A DNA stretch of 64,000 nucleotides, taken from Geopseudomonas aromaticivorans. GTDB taxonomy: Bacteria; Pseudomonadota; Gammaproteobacteria; Pseudomonadales; Pseudomonadaceae. Positions within the stretch are counted from its first letter, which is position 1, and every line of letters starts with the position of its first letter. The notes beneath the pieces were generated by a model. It searched no databases. It saw only the letters and a program-made list of their open reading frames with translations, and was not told the DNA's origin. The stretch spans positions 186,001 to 250,000 of the forward strand of contig NZ_JAHRGL010000057.1 in the NCBI RefSeq assembly GCF_019097855.1. The letters run 5' to 3'. A program made the translations under genes and the position numbers. Below are positions 1-10,333 of this stretch, one piece after another.

Positions 1-1233
1 GGCGATGGTGACTTCCTGCACCGGGAACTGGATCACCCCGTTCTCCACCCAGAAGCCCGCCGCACCGCGCGAGTAGTCGCCAGTGACCAGATTCAGTCCC
101 TGCCCCATCAGCTCGGTCACCAGCAGGCCACGGTCCATGCGGCGGATCAGCGCGGCCTGGTCCTCGCTGCCGTGGCTGACGAACAGGTTGTGCACGCCGC
201 CGGCGTTGGCCGTGCTGGGCAGGCCCAGTTTGCGCCCGGAATAGGTCCCCAGCGCGTAGGACACCAGCCTGCCGCTCTCGACGAAGGGCTTGGCGTAGGT
301 GGCCAGGCCGTCGCCGTCGAAGCTGGCACTACCCATGCCGCGCGGCAGGTGCGGTCGCTCGTCGAGGCTCAGCCAGGCGGGGAACAGCTGCTCGCCCAGC
401 GCGCCCTCGAGAAAGGAGGACTTGCGGTACAGGTTGCCGCCGGAGATCGCCGCCAGCAGATGGCCGAACAGGCCGGTGGCCAGCTCGGCGGCGAACAGCA
501 CCGGCACCTCGCAGGTCGGCACCGGGCGCGCGCCCAGCCGACCGACCGCACGTTCGGCGGCGCGCCGGCCGATCGACTCGGCGCTGGCCAGCTCGCTGCC
601 GATACGGCTGACGTCGTACCAGTAGTCGCGCTGCATCTGCCCCTCCCCCTCGGCGATCATCACGCAGCTCAGACTGTGCCGGCTGGAGGCATAGCCGCCG
701 ACGAAGCCGTGACTGTTGCCGTACACCCGGCAGCCCAGATGGGTATTGAGGGTGGTGCCATCGGCCTTGGTGATGCGCGCATCACGGGCGAAGGCCGCTG
801 CCTCGCAGGCCAGCGCCTGCTCGATAGCCTGCTCCGGGGTGATCGCCCAGGGATGGTAGAGATCCAGATCCGGCAGCTCGCGCGCCATCAGCGCGGCATC
901 GGCCAGCCCGGCGCAGTCGTCCGCGGAGGCATGCTGGGCGATCGCCAGCGCGGCCGCCACGGTTTCGCGGATGGCCTCCTCGCCCTGCGCCGAGGTGCTC
1001 GCCGAGCCCTTGCACTGGCCGAGATAGAGAGTGATGCCGAAGCCGCGGTCGCGGTTGAACTCCACCGTCTCCACCTCGCCCTGACGCACGCTGGTGGACA
1101 GTCCCTGCTCCAACGACACCGCCACCTCGCAGTCGCTCGCGCCCTGGCGCCGCGCCTCGGCGAGAATCGCCTCGACCTGCTCCTGCAACCCCGCCAGGGC
1201 CTGCGGCCCCACGCTTTCCACGGCTGATTTCAT
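1..1233 (-). CDS. pmbA: Metalloprotease TldE/PmbA, C-terminus cut by window edge
   Basis: This is the partner subunit of the TldD/TldE protease, which in enterobacteria degrades antitoxin CcdA and trims microcin precursors. The first 411 codons are present and the frame is still open at base 1; the family is about 450 residues, so roughly the last 40 are missing. It starts at an ATG (1233-1231) with AGGAG about 7 bases upstream. TldE family features include the N-terminal [15 protein letters not shown] segment and a later [16 protein letters not shown] segment. No HExxxH zinc motif is present, as expected for this half of the heterodimer; TldD further along supplies it. It is divergent from darP, as in E. 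coli (yjgA/pmbA). The partial state is only a window effect. Confidence 0.95.
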   Translation of the reverse strand, partial: MKSAVESVGPQALAGLQEQVEAILAEARRQGASDCEVAVSLEQGLSTSVRQGEVETVEFNRDRGFGITLYLGQCKGSASTSAQGEEAIRETVAAALAIAQHASADDCAGLADAALMARELPDLDLYHPWAITPEQAIEQALACEAAAFARDARITKADGTTLNTHLGCRVYGNSHGFVGGYASSRHSLSCVMIAEGEGQMQRDYWYDVSRIGSELASAESIGRRAAERAVGRLGARPVPTCEVPVLFAAELATGLFGHLLAAISGGNLYRKSSFLEGALGEQLFPAWLSLDERPHLPRGMGSASFDGDGLATYAKPFVESGRLVSYALGTYSGRKLGLPSTANAGGVHNLFVSHGSEDQAALIRRMDRGLLVTELMGQGLNLVTGDYSRGAAGFWVENGVIQFPVQEVTIA

Positions 1234-1327
1234 GTCCTGCTCCTGTTTTCCCGCCGGCTCGCCGGCCGGGCCGGACAAGCGGCCCCTGACTGGTTATCAT
1301 GGCGGCGTTTCCCAGCGGACCCGCCCC

Positions 1328-1849
1328 ATGTCTGAACAATTCGAAGACGACTTCTCCGGAGAGAAGAGCAAATCCCAGGTCAAGCGCGAACTGCATGCGC
1401 TGCAGGATCTGGGTGAACGCCTGACCACGCTCAAGCAGGACATGCTCAACCGCCTGCCGCTGAGCGATGCGCTGCTCAAGGCGCTGATCGAGGCGCCGAA
1501 ACACAAGGCGCACGCCGCGCGCAAGCGCCACCTCCAGTACATCGGCAAGCTGATGCGCGACCAGGACATCGACGCCATTGTCGCCCTGCTCGACCAGATG
1601 GACTCCTCCACCCGGCAGTACAACGAACGCTTCCACGCCCTCGAGCGCTGGCGCGACCGCCTGGTCAACGGCAGCGACGCCGACCTCGAAGCGCTGCTCG
1701 GCGAATACCCCGAGGCCGACGTCCAGCACCTGCGCCAGCTGATCCGCCACGCCCAGTTCGAAGCCGCCCGCGACAAGCCGCCAGCCGCCTCGCGCAAGGT
1801 ATTCAAGTACCTGCGCGAGATGGACGAACTGCGCCGCGGCCTGCGCTGA
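1328..1849 (+). CDS. darP: Ribosome-associated factor DarP (YjgA, DUF615)
   Basis: This 173-residue, highly charged, helical protein belongs to the YjgA/DarP family, which in E. coli associates with late 50S precursors and helps mature the peptidyl-transferase centre. The start is the ATG of MSEQFEDDF; the frame stays open upstream, but the family begins here. The sequence shows the family pattern: an acidic N-terminus followed by SKSQVKREL, then [14 protein letters not shown] near residue 45 and [11 protein letters not shown]-like residues at the C-terminus ([13 protein letters not shown]). Length matches the family. It is transcribed away from pmbA and ends about 100 bases before the converging tldD gene, with a REP-like palindrome between. 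Confidence 0.95.
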   Translation: MSEQFEDDFSGEKSKSQVKRELHALQDLGERLTTLKQDMLNRLPLSDALLKALIEAPKHKAHAARKRHLQYIGKLMRDQDIDAIVALLDQMDSSTRQYNERFHALERWRDRLVNGSDADLEALLGEYPEADVQHLRQLIRHAQFEAARDKPPAASRKVFKYLREMDELRRGLR

Positions 1850-1882
1850 CCGCCAACCTCTCGTCGGGTGGATCGCCACCCC

Positions 1883-1910
1883 GTAACAAACTCGTGCAGC
1901 GACTTGCTAC
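1883..1910 (-). repeat. REP-like palindrome, family A
   Basis: An imperfect 28-base inverted repeat lies between the convergent darP and tldD genes. Read on the - strand it is GTAGCAAG-TCGCTGCACGAG-TTTGTTAC. It shares the core TCGCTGCACGAGTTT with a copy at 22027-22054, and related copies lie at 22138-22165 and 44113-44140. This is the dispersed intergenic arrangement of REP sequences. Confidence 0.7.
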
Positions 1911-1951
1911 CCATCCCTCGTGCCGCAGCCTGGCCGGCCGCGCGTCGTCAC

Positions 1952-3391
1952 TCAGCCGCCGGTCCCGCCGACGGTGATCGCCTCGATCTTCAGGGTCGGC
2001 TGGCCGACGCCCACCGGCACCGACTGGCCATCCTTGCCGCAGGTGCCGACTCCGCTGTCCAGCGCCAGATCGTTGCCGACCATCGACACCCGGCTCATCG
2101 CCTCCGGCCCGTTGCCGATCAGCGTGGCGCCCTTGACCGGCGCGGTGATCCGGCCGTCCTCGATCAGGTAGGCCTCGCTGGTGGAGAACACGAACTTGCC
2201 GCTGGTGATGTCCACCTGGCCGCCGCCGAGGCTGGCGCAGTACAGGCCGCGCTTCACCGAACGGATGATCTCCTCCGGCTCGCTCTGCCCGGCCAGCATG
2301 TAGGTATTGGTCATGCGCGGCATCGGCAGGTGTGCATAGGACTCGCGCCGGCCGTTGCCGGTCGGGCGCACGCCCATCAGGCGGGCGTTGAGCTTGTCCT
2401 GCATGTAGCCCTTGAGCACGCCGTTCTCGATCAGCGTGGTGCACTGGGTCGGCGTGCCCTCGTCGTCCAGGCTCAGCGAGCCACGGCGCCCCGGCAGGGT
2501 GCCGTCGTCGACGATGGTGCACAGGCTCGAGGCCACCGACTGACCGACCCGGCCGCTGTAGGCCGAGCTGCCCTTGCGGTTGAAGTCGCTCTCCAGGCCG
2601 TGGCCGACTGCCTCGTGCAGCAGCACGCCGCTCCAGCCGTTGCCGAGCACTACCGGCATGCTGCCGGCCGGCGCCGGAATGGCTTCGAGGTTGAGCAGCG
2701 CCTGGCGCACCGCCTCGCGGGCGTAGTCCATGGCGCGGTCGTGCTCGAGGAAGTAGCGGTAGTCGGTACGCCCGCCGCCGCCGTGGGCACCGCGCTCGCG
2801 GCGACCGTTATGCTCGACGATCACGCTGACGTTGAAGCGCACCAGCGGGCGCACGTCGGCGCCCAGGCTGCCGTCGGTGGCTGCCACCAGCACCTGCTCC
2901 CAGACCCCAGCGAGGCTCACGGTGACCCGCGAGATGCGCGGGTCCAGCGCGCGGGTGGCCTGGTCGATGCGCTTGAGCAGCTCGACCTTCTCCGCCCGGC
3001 TGAGCACCTCCAGCGGATTGTCGGCGCCGTACAAGCGCAGCGGCACCTGCACCGCGGGGGTGTGTACGCGGCCCTGCTGGCCGGCGCGAGCGATCGAGCG
3101 CGCCGCGCCGATGGCCTGGCGCAGGGCGTGCTCCTCGATGCTGTTGCTGTAGGCAAAGCCGGTCTTCTCGCCGGACTGCGCACGCACGCCGACGCCCTGG
3201 TCGAGATGGAAGCTGCCCTCCTTGACGATGCCGTCCTCGAGCATCCACGACTCGGACACCTGGCTCTGGAAATACAGGTCGGCGGCATCGATGCCGGGCC
3301 CGGCCAGCTCGCCGAGCAGCGCCGGCAGGCGCTCCAGGCCGAGGCCGCCGGGGGTCAGCAACTGCTCGCTGACGGATGACAGGGTGTTCAT
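1952..3391 (-). CDS. tldD: Zinc metalloprotease TldD
   Basis: TldD is the zinc-bearing catalytic subunit of the TldD/TldE cytosolic protease. The 479-residue product matches the usual length of about 480. The zinc motif HEAVGH lies at residues 259-264, and a later cysteine in [17 protein letters not shown] is the usual third ligand region. I placed the start at ATG 3391-3389 ([12 protein letters not shown]) rather than further upstream, because the family begins there and the ATG overlaps the TGA of the preceding nitrilase gene (ATGA), indicating translational coupling. Partner pmbA lies about 0.7 kb away. No peptide toxin or microcin precursor gene is adjacent, so the housekeeping protease role is the safer reading. 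Confidence 0.97.
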   Translation of the reverse strand: MNTLSSVSEQLLTPGGLGLERLPALLGELAGPGIDAADLYFQSQVSESWMLEDGIVKEGSFHLDQGVGVRAQSGEKTGFAYSNSIEEHALRQAIGAARSIARAGQQGRVHTPAVQVPLRLYGADNPLEVLSRAEKVELLKRIDQATRALDPRISRVTVSLAGVWEQVLVAATDGSLGADVRPLVRFNVSVIVEHNGRRERGAHGGGGRTDYRYFLEHDRAMDYAREAVRQALLNLEAIPAPAGSMPVVLGNGWSGVLLHEAVGHGLESDFNRKGSSAYSGRVGQSVASSLCTIVDDGTLPGRRGSLSLDDEGTPTQCTTLIENGVLKGYMQDKLNARLMGVRPTGNGRRESYAHLPMPRMTNTYMLAGQSEPEEIIRSVKRGLYCASLGGGQVDITSGKFVFSTSEAYLIEDGRITAPVKGATLIGNGPEAMSRVSMVGNDLALDSGVGTCGKDGQSVPVGVGQPTLKIEAITVGGTGG

Positions 3392-4242
3392 GAAGACTCC
3401 TTGGTCAAGGGTTGCGGCGCGCCCGGGCGCAGACGGCGATGGGCGTTGACCGGCATGCGCTGACGAATCGCCGCCTGCGCCGGACGGTCGATCTGTGCCA
3501 GTAGCACGGCTTCGCCACGCGCCTCGCGGGCCAGCGGCTGGCCCCAGGGATCGACGATCAGCGAATGGCCGAAGGTTTCCCGCGGCCCGGGATGCTGGCC
3601 GCCCTGGTTGGCGGCCAGCAGGTAGCACTGGGTTTCAATGGCCCGCGCACGCACCAGCACCTCCCAGTGCGCCGCGCCGGTCACCGCAGTGAACGCCGAA
3701 GGCGCGCTGATCAGCTCGGCGCCGGCTTCGCGCAGGGCGCTGTACAGCTCGGCAAAACGCAGATCGTAGCAGACCGTCAGACCCAGGCGTCCGACCGGCG
3801 TATCGGCCAGCACCAGGTGCTCGCCGTGGGCGAAATCATCGGACTCGCGGTAGCTGCCGCGGCTGTCGGCCACCTCGACATCGAACAGGTGCAGCTTGTC
3901 GTAGCGCGCCGCCACCTGACCTGCGCTGTCAAACAGCAGCGAGCAGGCGCAGGGCTTGCCGTCGCGTTGCCCGCGCGGCGGCAGCGGCAGGGTGCCGGCG
4001 ACGATCCACAGGCCCAGCTCGCGCGCCGCGGCCTCCAGCCAAGGCAGCAGCGGCCCCTCGCCGGCAGCCTCGGCCATGCCGAGGACGGCCAGGTCGCGCC
4101 GCCCCATGGCCGCGAAGTTTTCCGGCAGGACGGCCAGTTGCGCCCCGCCCGCGGCGGCCTGCTCGAGCAGCACCCGCGCCCGCGCCAGATTGGCGAGGAC
4201 GTCGGACTGACTGACCATCTGGATGACTGCCACCGTGCCCAT
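3388..4242 (-). CDS. Carbon-nitrogen hydrolase (Nit1-like amidase)
   Basis: This 284-residue member of the nitrilase superfamily has the full Glu-Lys-Cys triad: E41 in LPENF, K116 in YDKLHLFDV and C158 in TVCYDLRF. The KLHLFDV and VCYDLRF wording resembles Nit1/YafV-type enzymes that hydrolyse deaminated glutathione, which I consider the likeliest activity, though the substrate cannot be read from sequence. It begins 45 bases after the yhdP stop and overlaps tldD by four bases (ATGA), so it is part of the rng-yhdP-nit-tldD transcription unit. The same order is known in other pseudomonads. Confidence 0.93.
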   Translation of the reverse strand: MGTVAVIQMVSQSDVLANLARARVLLEQAAAGGAQLAVLPENFAAMGRRDLAVLGMAEAAGEGPLLPWLEAAARELGLWIVAGTLPLPPRGQRDGKPCACSLLFDSAGQVAARYDKLHLFDVEVADSRGSYRESDDFAHGEHLVLADTPVGRLGLTVCYDLRFAELYSALREAGAELISAPSAFTAVTGAAHWEVLVRARAIETQCYLLAANQGGQHPGPRETFGHSLIVDPWGQPLAREARGEAVLLAQIDRPAQAAIRQRMPVNAHRRLRPGAPQPLTKESS

Positions 4243-4287
4243 TGCTATCTCCTGCAGCGCAACAATCTCATCCTAACCCGGATGGGC

Positions 4288-7200
4288 TTAGCGTGCGCCC
4301 CCCGACGGCCTGCCGAACAGGCTGATCTTAGGATCCTGCCAGGGCCCGTCGACGCGATACTCGACGCTGGCTACCCGCGACAGGTGCTTGCCCACCAACT
4401 GATCGACGATCAACAGCGCCCCCGCCACCGGCGCCGCGCCGGCCAGCAAGGCAGCCAGCGGCAGGTTGTTGGATAGCGGCAGGGTCACCCGCAGCTTGGC
4501 GGCGATGCGGTCATGAGCCATGTCCAGCTGGCCATCCAGCTCCAGGCGGGTGGATGGACCATCCAGCACCAGCGGCCCCCGGGTCAGCAGCACGCCGTCG
4601 GTGCCCACCAGCAGCCCCTCGATGCTGTCATAGCCCAGCCCCCTGCCGAACAGATCGGAAAAATCCAGGCGCAGGCGGCGACTGAGGGCATTGAAGTTGA
4701 GCAGGCCGAACACCCGCAGCGCCGTGGCACTGCCCTCCACCTCGACCAGCTGGCCCTGGCGTACCCGGGTGTCGAGGGTGCCACTGAAGTGCCGGAGCCC
4801 GGCCATGGCCGGCGAGCCGACCCAGCTGCCATCGACGTCGACGCGGAAGTCCTCGCTGGTCACGCTCGGGGCGTACCCCCAGGCGAGCAGCACCTCAGCC
4901 AGGTCGTTGCCGTACAGGCGCCCGCGATAGCGGGTCTGCGCGCTGGCGCCGCTACCCTGCCAGTCCAGCGCGCCGTTCAGGCGCAGCCCCTTGAGATCCA
5001 GATCGAGCTGATCGAAACGCGCGCCCAGCGTGCTCGGCCGACTGCGGAAACTCCAGCGGCCGAGACGCTCCTCGCCCAGATAGAGCGCGCGGATGCTGAC
5101 ATCCATGGCCGGCAAGGTGCGCGGATCGACCTGTGCCAGCGGATCCTCCGCCTGGCCGCCAGCGGCTGCGCGCTGCTCGCGGACGGCAGCCGACTCGCGC
5201 GCCGGCAGGCGCAGGTGTTCCAGCTCGATGTGCAGCGGCGCCGCCTTGTCCTGCGGCAGCACGGCGAAGCCCTTGAGCTGCGGGTTGTCCAGCTGCAGCC
5301 GCCAGTTCGATCCAGCCCGCTGCAGCCCTACCTGTAGCTGCTCCAGGGCCAGACCGCCCGAGCTGAAGCGCCCGACACCCAGCTCGAGCGACTGCAACAG
5401 GCCGCCCAGCCCCGCCCGCTGGCTGCCGTCGGCATAACGTGCCTGCGCGGCCTGCCAAGCCCCCCAGTCGAACTCGCTCAGTGCGCCGCGAATGCGCAGG
5501 CCCGGCTCGCGCGGCAGCACGGCCGCCGCGCCACCCAGGCGCAGCTCGCCGCGGCCGGCGGCCAGCGCCCCCGGCGCGGCGGCGAAGCTCAGACTGGCCA
5601 GGCCGGCATAGTTCAGCCCGTAACGTCGTTCGGCTCCGCCGAGCGTCATGCGCCAGCTGGCGCTGCGCACCTCCTCCGCCGCCTTGCCCAGCGGCGCCGG
5701 CAGGTCGATGCGCGTCCCCTGCAGGTCGGAGCGGACGCGCAGCCGGCTGGCCGCGCCGTCCAGATCCAGCCACAAGCGGTAAGGCAGCTCGCCGCTGGCC
5801 GGAATCTGCGCCGGATTCGCTCCCAGCCAGCCGATCAGCCGCGCCACCGCGATGCTGCCGCGCACATCCAGCCGGGTCTTGGCCTGGCCGCCCTGCCCCT
5901 CGGCGCTGGCCACCGCGCGCAGCGGCCGCTCGAAGGCGCGGGCGCGGATATCGCTGGCACTCAGGCCGCGGGCGCTGTCGTAGCGGAAGGCGCCCGTGAG
6001 CGCCTGCAACTCCAGTGCCGGCTGCGGCAGCTGCAGGCGGGCATTCTCGGTGGCGAAATCGACCACCGCCTTGACCTCGCCACCCTTGCGCGCCAGCGGG
6101 ATATCCAGTTGCAGGCGGCCGTCCAGCGGCCCCTCGCCCCGCCAGCCGGCGAAGGTCTTGCTGCGCCCCAGCGGGGTGTCCTGGAGAATCTTCAGGCCGT
6201 CGCCGACGCTGCTGCGCACCTCGCCATCGACCTTGAGGCGCGGCAGCTGCCCCGTCCGATTCAACGCCACCTCGGCGCGCACCTCGTGCAGCCGGCTCTC
6301 CAGCACCTGCGCCTCCGGCGCATGGACACGCACGCCGCTGTGCTCGACGAACACCTCGCCGCGCAACTGGCGCAGCGGCGGCCAATCCGGCTGGTAGGCC
6401 AGCTCGGCATCGTGCACCTTGAAATACAGCCCCAGCGCCCGCGACTCGGGCGGCGCGCCCTTGTTCAGCGAGCCCTGGTAGAGGAACAGGCCCTGGTCGA
6501 TCTCGCCGCCCTGGATCGCCGTCTTCAGCCAGTCGGCCAGTTGCGGACTGAGGCCCGGCGACAGGGTCGGCAGGTAGCGCGCGGTGTAGCGCGCCTGGCC
6601 CTTGTGCAGGCCGACCTGCAGGTCCATGTAGTCCTCGGCAGCCGGATCGCGGCGCAGGCGGATCAGCATGTTGCCGGCCAGCTCGCCCTCCTCGCCGGAC
6701 AGACGCATCAGCGGGCTGGACAGGGTGAACGCCTCGCCATCCAGGCGCCAGTTCAGTCGCGCCCGCGCCGTGCGGTAGCGCCACGGCTCGGGGAACAGGG
6801 TGGTCAGGTGCAGCATGAAGTCATTGGCATCCAGACGCAGCTCGCCGCCCTCGAGGCTGCCGCTGAGACTGCCGCTGATGTTGTCCAACGCCGGCACCGC
6901 ATGCCAGGCGCTGACGCCGACCCGGTCCAGACGCAGGTCGTACTCGACCTCCGGCAGTCCCTCGCCGCGCGGGCGGATCTCGGCGCTCAGGTCGCGCAGC
7001 CGGCCATGGGGCGCCAGGCTGGCGAGAATTTCCGCCGCCGCCGGCGGCAGTGGCGCCAGGGCGCGGGTCAGCGCGCTCAACGGCGCCAGGTTGAGACGCT
7101 CGGCCTGCAGGCTCCACCAGGCCTGCTCACCGGCGTGGTAGCGCAGCTGCAGCTGGCCGGGATTGAGGCGATCGCTGCCGAAGTTGCCGGCCACCTCCTC

Positions 7201-8139
7201 CACCAGCAGGCGCCAGCCTTGTGGTTCGCGATCGAAATAGGTGGTCAGTGCCAGGTCGGCGAACGCGGCCCGCGCGCTCGCCCCGCGGGCCAGCGCCAGC
7301 TGCGGCGCATGCAGGCGCGCCACGGCGCGCTGCACGCGGCCCGCCGCCCAGTCCAGCCAGACCTCGCCGCCGGCCTGCAGGCGTTCGACCTGCCAGCTCC
7401 CCGGCAGCAGCTGACCCAGCCAGCTCCCCCACTCGCTCTGCGGCAGGCTGAGATAGAGCTGCGCCCGTGCCTCCCGCCAGGTCTCGGCGTGCAGCTCGCC
7501 CTGCAGCTGCCAGCTCAGCGGCTGGCCGTCCGGCAGCAGCAGGCGGCCATCCAGGCGCTGGCCGCCGCGCCGATTGTCGAGGGTCAGACCGACATAGTTG
7601 AAGCCGAGCAATTCGCCCGTGCGCGTCTCGATGCTCAGCCGGCTGTCGAGCAGCACCAGCTGACCCGGGGCCAGCAGCAGCGCGAGGATGCGCGCCGGAT
7701 CGAGCGGTGCGCGCGGTTGCGCGGGACGCACCAGTCCCTTGGCGCGCCAGCTGCCATCCGCCTCCTGGCGCAGGCCCAGCTGCAGCCCCTGCACCTCCAG
7801 GCTGGCGATGCGCAGGCTGCGTGTGCGCAGGCTGTCGAAAACGTCCGGCACCAGGCGCAGCCGGTCCACATGCAGCACCTCACCGTCCGCCTCCAGCTGC
7901 AGGTCGCGCAGCTCCAGCTGTGGCGCGAAGCCTCGCCAGCGCCCTTCCAGCGCACCGACGTGCAGCGGCTGGCCGAGCAACGCACTGGCGCGGCCCTGCA
8001 GCTCGGCGCGATATTCGGCCACCAGCGGCACCAGCAGCCGCCCGAGGCTGACGTACAGGGCGGTCAGCAGCAGCAACAGGGCCGCCAGTCCGTACAGCCC
8101 ATCCAGGACGCGGGCAAACAGGCGGCCGGGGACGGCCAT
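4288..8139 (-). CDS. yhdP: AsmA-like envelope protein YhdP
   Basis: This 1283-residue protein has a single N-terminal membrane anchor (around residues 10-32, LDGLYGLAALLLLLTALYV) and a very long periplasmic part. It matches the YhdP family (about 1270 residues in E. coli), a relative of TamB and AsmA that bridges inner and outer membranes. In E. coli, YhdP, TamB and YdbH together move phospholipids to the outer membrane. The C-terminus shows family features such as FNALSRRLRLDFSDLFGRG and DQLVGKHLSRVASVEYRV. It lies 14 bases downstream of rng, as in E. coli, and is probably co-transcribed with it. No internal break is visible. Confidence 0.95.
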   Translation of the reverse strand: MAVPGRLFARVLDGLYGLAALLLLLTALYVSLGRLLVPLVAEYRAELQGRASALLGQPLHVGALEGRWRGFAPQLELRDLQLEADGEVLHVDRLRLVPDVFDSLRTRSLRIASLEVQGLQLGLRQEADGSWRAKGLVRPAQPRAPLDPARILALLLAPGQLVLLDSRLSIETRTGELLGFNYVGLTLDNRRGGQRLDGRLLLPDGQPLSWQLQGELHAETWREARAQLYLSLPQSEWGSWLGQLLPGSWQVERLQAGGEVWLDWAAGRVQRAVARLHAPQLALARGASARAAFADLALTTYFDREPQGWRLLVEEVAGNFGSDRLNPGQLQLRYHAGEQAWWSLQAERLNLAPLSALTRALAPLPPAAAEILASLAPHGRLRDLSAEIRPRGEGLPEVEYDLRLDRVGVSAWHAVPALDNISGSLSGSLEGGELRLDANDFMLHLTTLFPEPWRYRTARARLNWRLDGEAFTLSSPLMRLSGEEGELAGNMLIRLRRDPAAEDYMDLQVGLHKGQARYTARYLPTLSPGLSPQLADWLKTAIQGGEIDQGLFLYQGSLNKGAPPESRALGLYFKVHDAELAYQPDWPPLRQLRGEVFVEHSGVRVHAPEAQVLESRLHEVRAEVALNRTGQLPRLKVDGEVRSSVGDGLKILQDTPLGRSKTFAGWRGEGPLDGRLQLDIPLARKGGEVKAVVDFATENARLQLPQPALELQALTGAFRYDSARGLSASDIRARAFERPLRAVASAEGQGGQAKTRLDVRGSIAVARLIGWLGANPAQIPASGELPYRLWLDLDGAASRLRVRSDLQGTRIDLPAPLGKAAEEVRSASWRMTLGGAERRYGLNYAGLASLSFAAAPGALAAGRGELRLGGAAAVLPREPGLRIRGALSEFDWGAWQAAQARYADGSQRAGLGGLLQSLELGVGRFSSGGLALEQLQVGLQRAGSNWRLQLDNPQLKGFAVLPQDKAAPLHIELEHLRLPARESAAVREQRAAAGGQAEDPLAQVDPRTLPAMDVSIRALYLGEERLGRWSFRSRPSTLGARFDQLDLDLKGLRLNGALDWQGSGASAQTRYRGRLYGNDLAEVLLAWGYAPSVTSEDFRVDVDGSWVGSPAMAGLRHFSGTLDTRVRQGQLVEVEGSATALRVFGLLNFNALSRRLRLDFSDLFGRGLGYDSIEGLLVGTDGVLLTRGPLVLDGPSTRLELDGQLDMAHDRIAAKLRVTLPLSNNLPLAALLAGAAPVAGALLIVDQLVGKHLSRVASVEYRVDGPWQDPKISLFGRPSGGAR

Positions 8140-8153
8140 GTCAGCCTCCGACC

Positions 8154-9611
8154 TCAGAGCGGCACCACATCATAGAGTTCCTGGGAGTACTTGGCCTCCA
8201 CCTGGAAGCGCAGCGAACGGCCGATGAAGGCCTCCAGATCGGCGACGTTGCCCGACTCCTCGTCCAGCAGACGCTCGATCACCACCTGGTTGGCCAGCAC
8301 CAGATAGGAGCTGGCCTGGTAGGCGCGCGCCTCGCGGAGGATCTCGCGGAAGATCTCGTAGCAGATGGTTTCCGCGGTCTTCAGCTGGCCACGCCCCTGG
8401 CAGCTCGCGCACGGCTCGCAGAGCACCTGCTGCAGGCTCTCGCGGGTACGCTTGCGGGTCATCTGCACCAGTCCCAGTTCGGTGATGCCGATGATGTTGG
8501 TCTTGGCGTGGTCGCGCTCGAGCATCTTCTCCAGGGTACGCAGCACCTGGCGCTGGTGCTCCTCGTCTTCCATGTCGATGAAGTCGATGATGATGATCCC
8601 GCCCAGGTTGCGCAGGCGCAGCTGGCGGGCGATCGAGGTGGCCGCCTCGAGGTTGGTCTTGAAGATGGTTTCCTCGAGGTTGCGATGACCGACGAAGGCG
8701 CCGGTGTTGACGTCGATGGTGGTCATCGCCTCGGCCGGATCGACGATCAGGTAGCCGCCGGACTTCAGCAGCACCTTGCGCTCCAGGGCCTTCTGGATCT
8801 CGTCCTCGACCCCGTACAGGTCGAAGATCGGCCGCTCGCCGGGGTAGTGCTCGAGGCGGTCGGAGACTTCCGGCATCAGCTCGCCGACGAACAGCCCGAC
8901 CTTCTGGAAGGTTTCCCGCGAATCGATGCGGATCTTCTCGGTGCGCGGGCTGACCAGATCGCGCAGGGTGCGCAGGGCCAGCGACAGGTCCTCGTAGATC
9001 ACCGAGGGCGCCGGGGCGCTCTGCATCTGCGCGCCGATCTGCTCCCACAGGCGGCGCAGGTAGCGGATGTCGGCGAGGATTTCGTCGGCGCCGGCCCCTT
9101 CGGCCGCGGTGCGCAGGATGAAGCCGCCCTGGTTCTCGATGCCCTCGGCGGCCACGCACTCGGCCACCACCTGCTTGAGCCGCTCGCGCTCGCCCTCGCC
9201 CTCGATCTTCAGCGAGATGCCGACGTGGCGGGTGCGCGGCATGTACACCAGATAGCGCGAGGGGATCGACAGCTGGGTGGTCAGCCGCGCGCCCTTGCTG
9301 CCGATCGGATCTTTGGTCACTTGCACCACCAGGCTCTGCCCCTCGTGGACCAGCGCGCTGATGTTCTCCACGGCACTGCCTTCGCGGGTGGAGATTTCCG
9401 AGGCATGGATGAAGGCTGCACGCTCCAGGCCGATGTCGATGAAGGCCGCCTGCATGCCGGGCAGCACCCGCACCACCTTGCCCTTGTAGATGTTGCCGAC
9501 GATGCCGCGCTTCTGCGTGCGCTCGACATGCACCTCCTGCAGCACGCCGTTTTCCACCACCGCCACGCGCGACTCCATGGGGGTGATGTTGATCAGGATT
9601 TCTTCGCTCAT
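8154..9611 (-). CDS. rng: Ribonuclease G
   Basis: RNase G is an endoribonuclease that matures the 5' end of 16S rRNA and degrades some mRNAs. The 485-residue product has the N-terminal MSEEILINITPMESRVAVVE start typical of the family, an S1-type RNA-binding domain at about residues 38-125 (RGIVGNIYKGKVVRVLPGMQ), the catalytic region with DVNTGAFVG, and the zinc-link cysteines CEPCASC. It lacks the long C-terminal scaffold of RNase E, which separates the two. It follows maf after 41 bases and precedes yhdP, the conserved mre-maf-rng-yhdP order. Confidence 0.97.
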   Translation of the reverse strand: MSEEILINITPMESRVAVVENGVLQEVHVERTQKRGIVGNIYKGKVVRVLPGMQAAFIDIGLERAAFIHASEISTREGSAVENISALVHEGQSLVVQVTKDPIGSKGARLTTQLSIPSRYLVYMPRTRHVGISLKIEGEGERERLKQVVAECVAAEGIENQGGFILRTAAEGAGADEILADIRYLRRLWEQIGAQMQSAPAPSVIYEDLSLALRTLRDLVSPRTEKIRIDSRETFQKVGLFVGELMPEVSDRLEHYPGERPIFDLYGVEDEIQKALERKVLLKSGGYLIVDPAEAMTTIDVNTGAFVGHRNLEETIFKTNLEAATSIARQLRLRNLGGIIIIDFIDMEDEEHQRQVLRTLEKMLERDHAKTNIIGITELGLVQMTRKRTRESLQQVLCEPCASCQGRGQLKTAETICYEIFREILREARAYQASSYLVLANQVVIERLLDEESGNVADLEAFIGRSLRFQVEAKYSQELYDVVPL

Positions 9612-9652
9612 CTCGTCATTCTCGTCGCGGGGGATCGTCCATGCGTCGCCCG

Positions 9653-10285
9653 TCAGGGGCGCGCCTCAGGCTGCCAGCAGGCCATGCCGAATTCGGCCAG
9701 CAGCGCGGCGGTTTCGGCCAGCGGCAGACCGACCACGGCAGAATAGCTGCCCTCCAGGCGGTCGACGAAAATCGCCGCCAGGCCCTGGATGGCATAGCCG
9801 CCAGCCTTGTCCAGCGGTTCGCCGGTGTCCCAGTATGCCTGTTGTTCGGCCTCGGCAAGCGCGCGGAAGTGCACACGACTGCTCACGACCCGGGCCGCGC
9901 AGCGCGAGCCGTCGCTCACCGCCACCGCGGTAAGCACCTCGTGACTGCGCCCGGACAGGGCGGCGAGCATGGCCAGGCCATCGGCACGATCCTGCGGCTT
10001 GCCGAGAATCCGCCCATCGAGCACCACCGCGGTATCGGCGCCCAGTACGCAGGCCCCGCCCGAGCCGCAGGGTGCGCCATGCGCACCGGCCGCAGCGCTG
10101 CCGCCCAGCGCCGCCAACCCGGCGGCCGCCTTGGCCCGTGCCAGGCGCTCGACATAGGCAGCCGGGCTTTCGCCGGGCAGAGCACTCTCGTCAATGGGCG
10201 CGTCGACGCGCCGGTGTGGCACGCCGATCTGCAGCAGCAGTTCGCGTCGACGCGGCGAGGCAGAAGCAAGGTAGAGCAGGCTCAC
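9653..10285 (-). CDS. maf: Nucleotide pyrophosphatase Maf (YhdE type)
   Basis: Maf/YhdE hydrolyses dTTP, UTP and some modified pyrimidine nucleotides and may act in cell-division arrest. The 210-residue product begins [14 protein letters not shown], the hallmark Maf N-terminus, and has [10 protein letters not shown] and [12 protein letters not shown] with the conserved acidic and basic residues. The start is GTG (10285-10283), supported by AGGAGG 10 bases upstream. An oddity is a Gly/Ala-rich stretch of about 18 residues ([17 protein letters not shown]) just before GADTAVV, where most Maf proteins have only a few residues. It follows mreD and precedes rng. Confidence 0.95.
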   Translation of the reverse strand: MSLLYLASASPRRRELLLQIGVPHRRVDAPIDESALPGESPAAYVERLARAKAAAGLAALGGSAAAGAHGAPCGSGGACVLGADTAVVLDGRILGKPQDRADGLAMLAALSGRSHEVLTAVAVSDGSRCAARVVSSRVHFRALAEAEQQAYWDTGEPLDKAGGYAIQGLAAIFVDRLEGSYSAVVGLPLAETAALLAEFGMACWQPEARP

Positions 10286-10333
10286 GGGCGAGATCCCTCC
10301 TGGAATGTGATGGGCGCCGGGCCTCGCCGGACG

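Noticed and set aside
1868-3379. 503-codon open frame on the + strand, opposite tldD
   Set aside because: Same type of antisense shadow, with no RBS and no recognisable domain, while tldD on the - strand has a full zinc motif.
1-3391. TldD/TldE pair as a microcin maturation locus
   Set aside because: No small precursor peptide or exporter is adjacent, and the surrounding order is the conserved housekeeping one.
6109-8175. Long open frame on the + strand, opposite yhdP
   Set aside because: It has no family-like sequence, a His/Gln/Arg-rich composition typical of an antisense shadow in GC-rich DNA, and covers a well-supported gene on the other strand.
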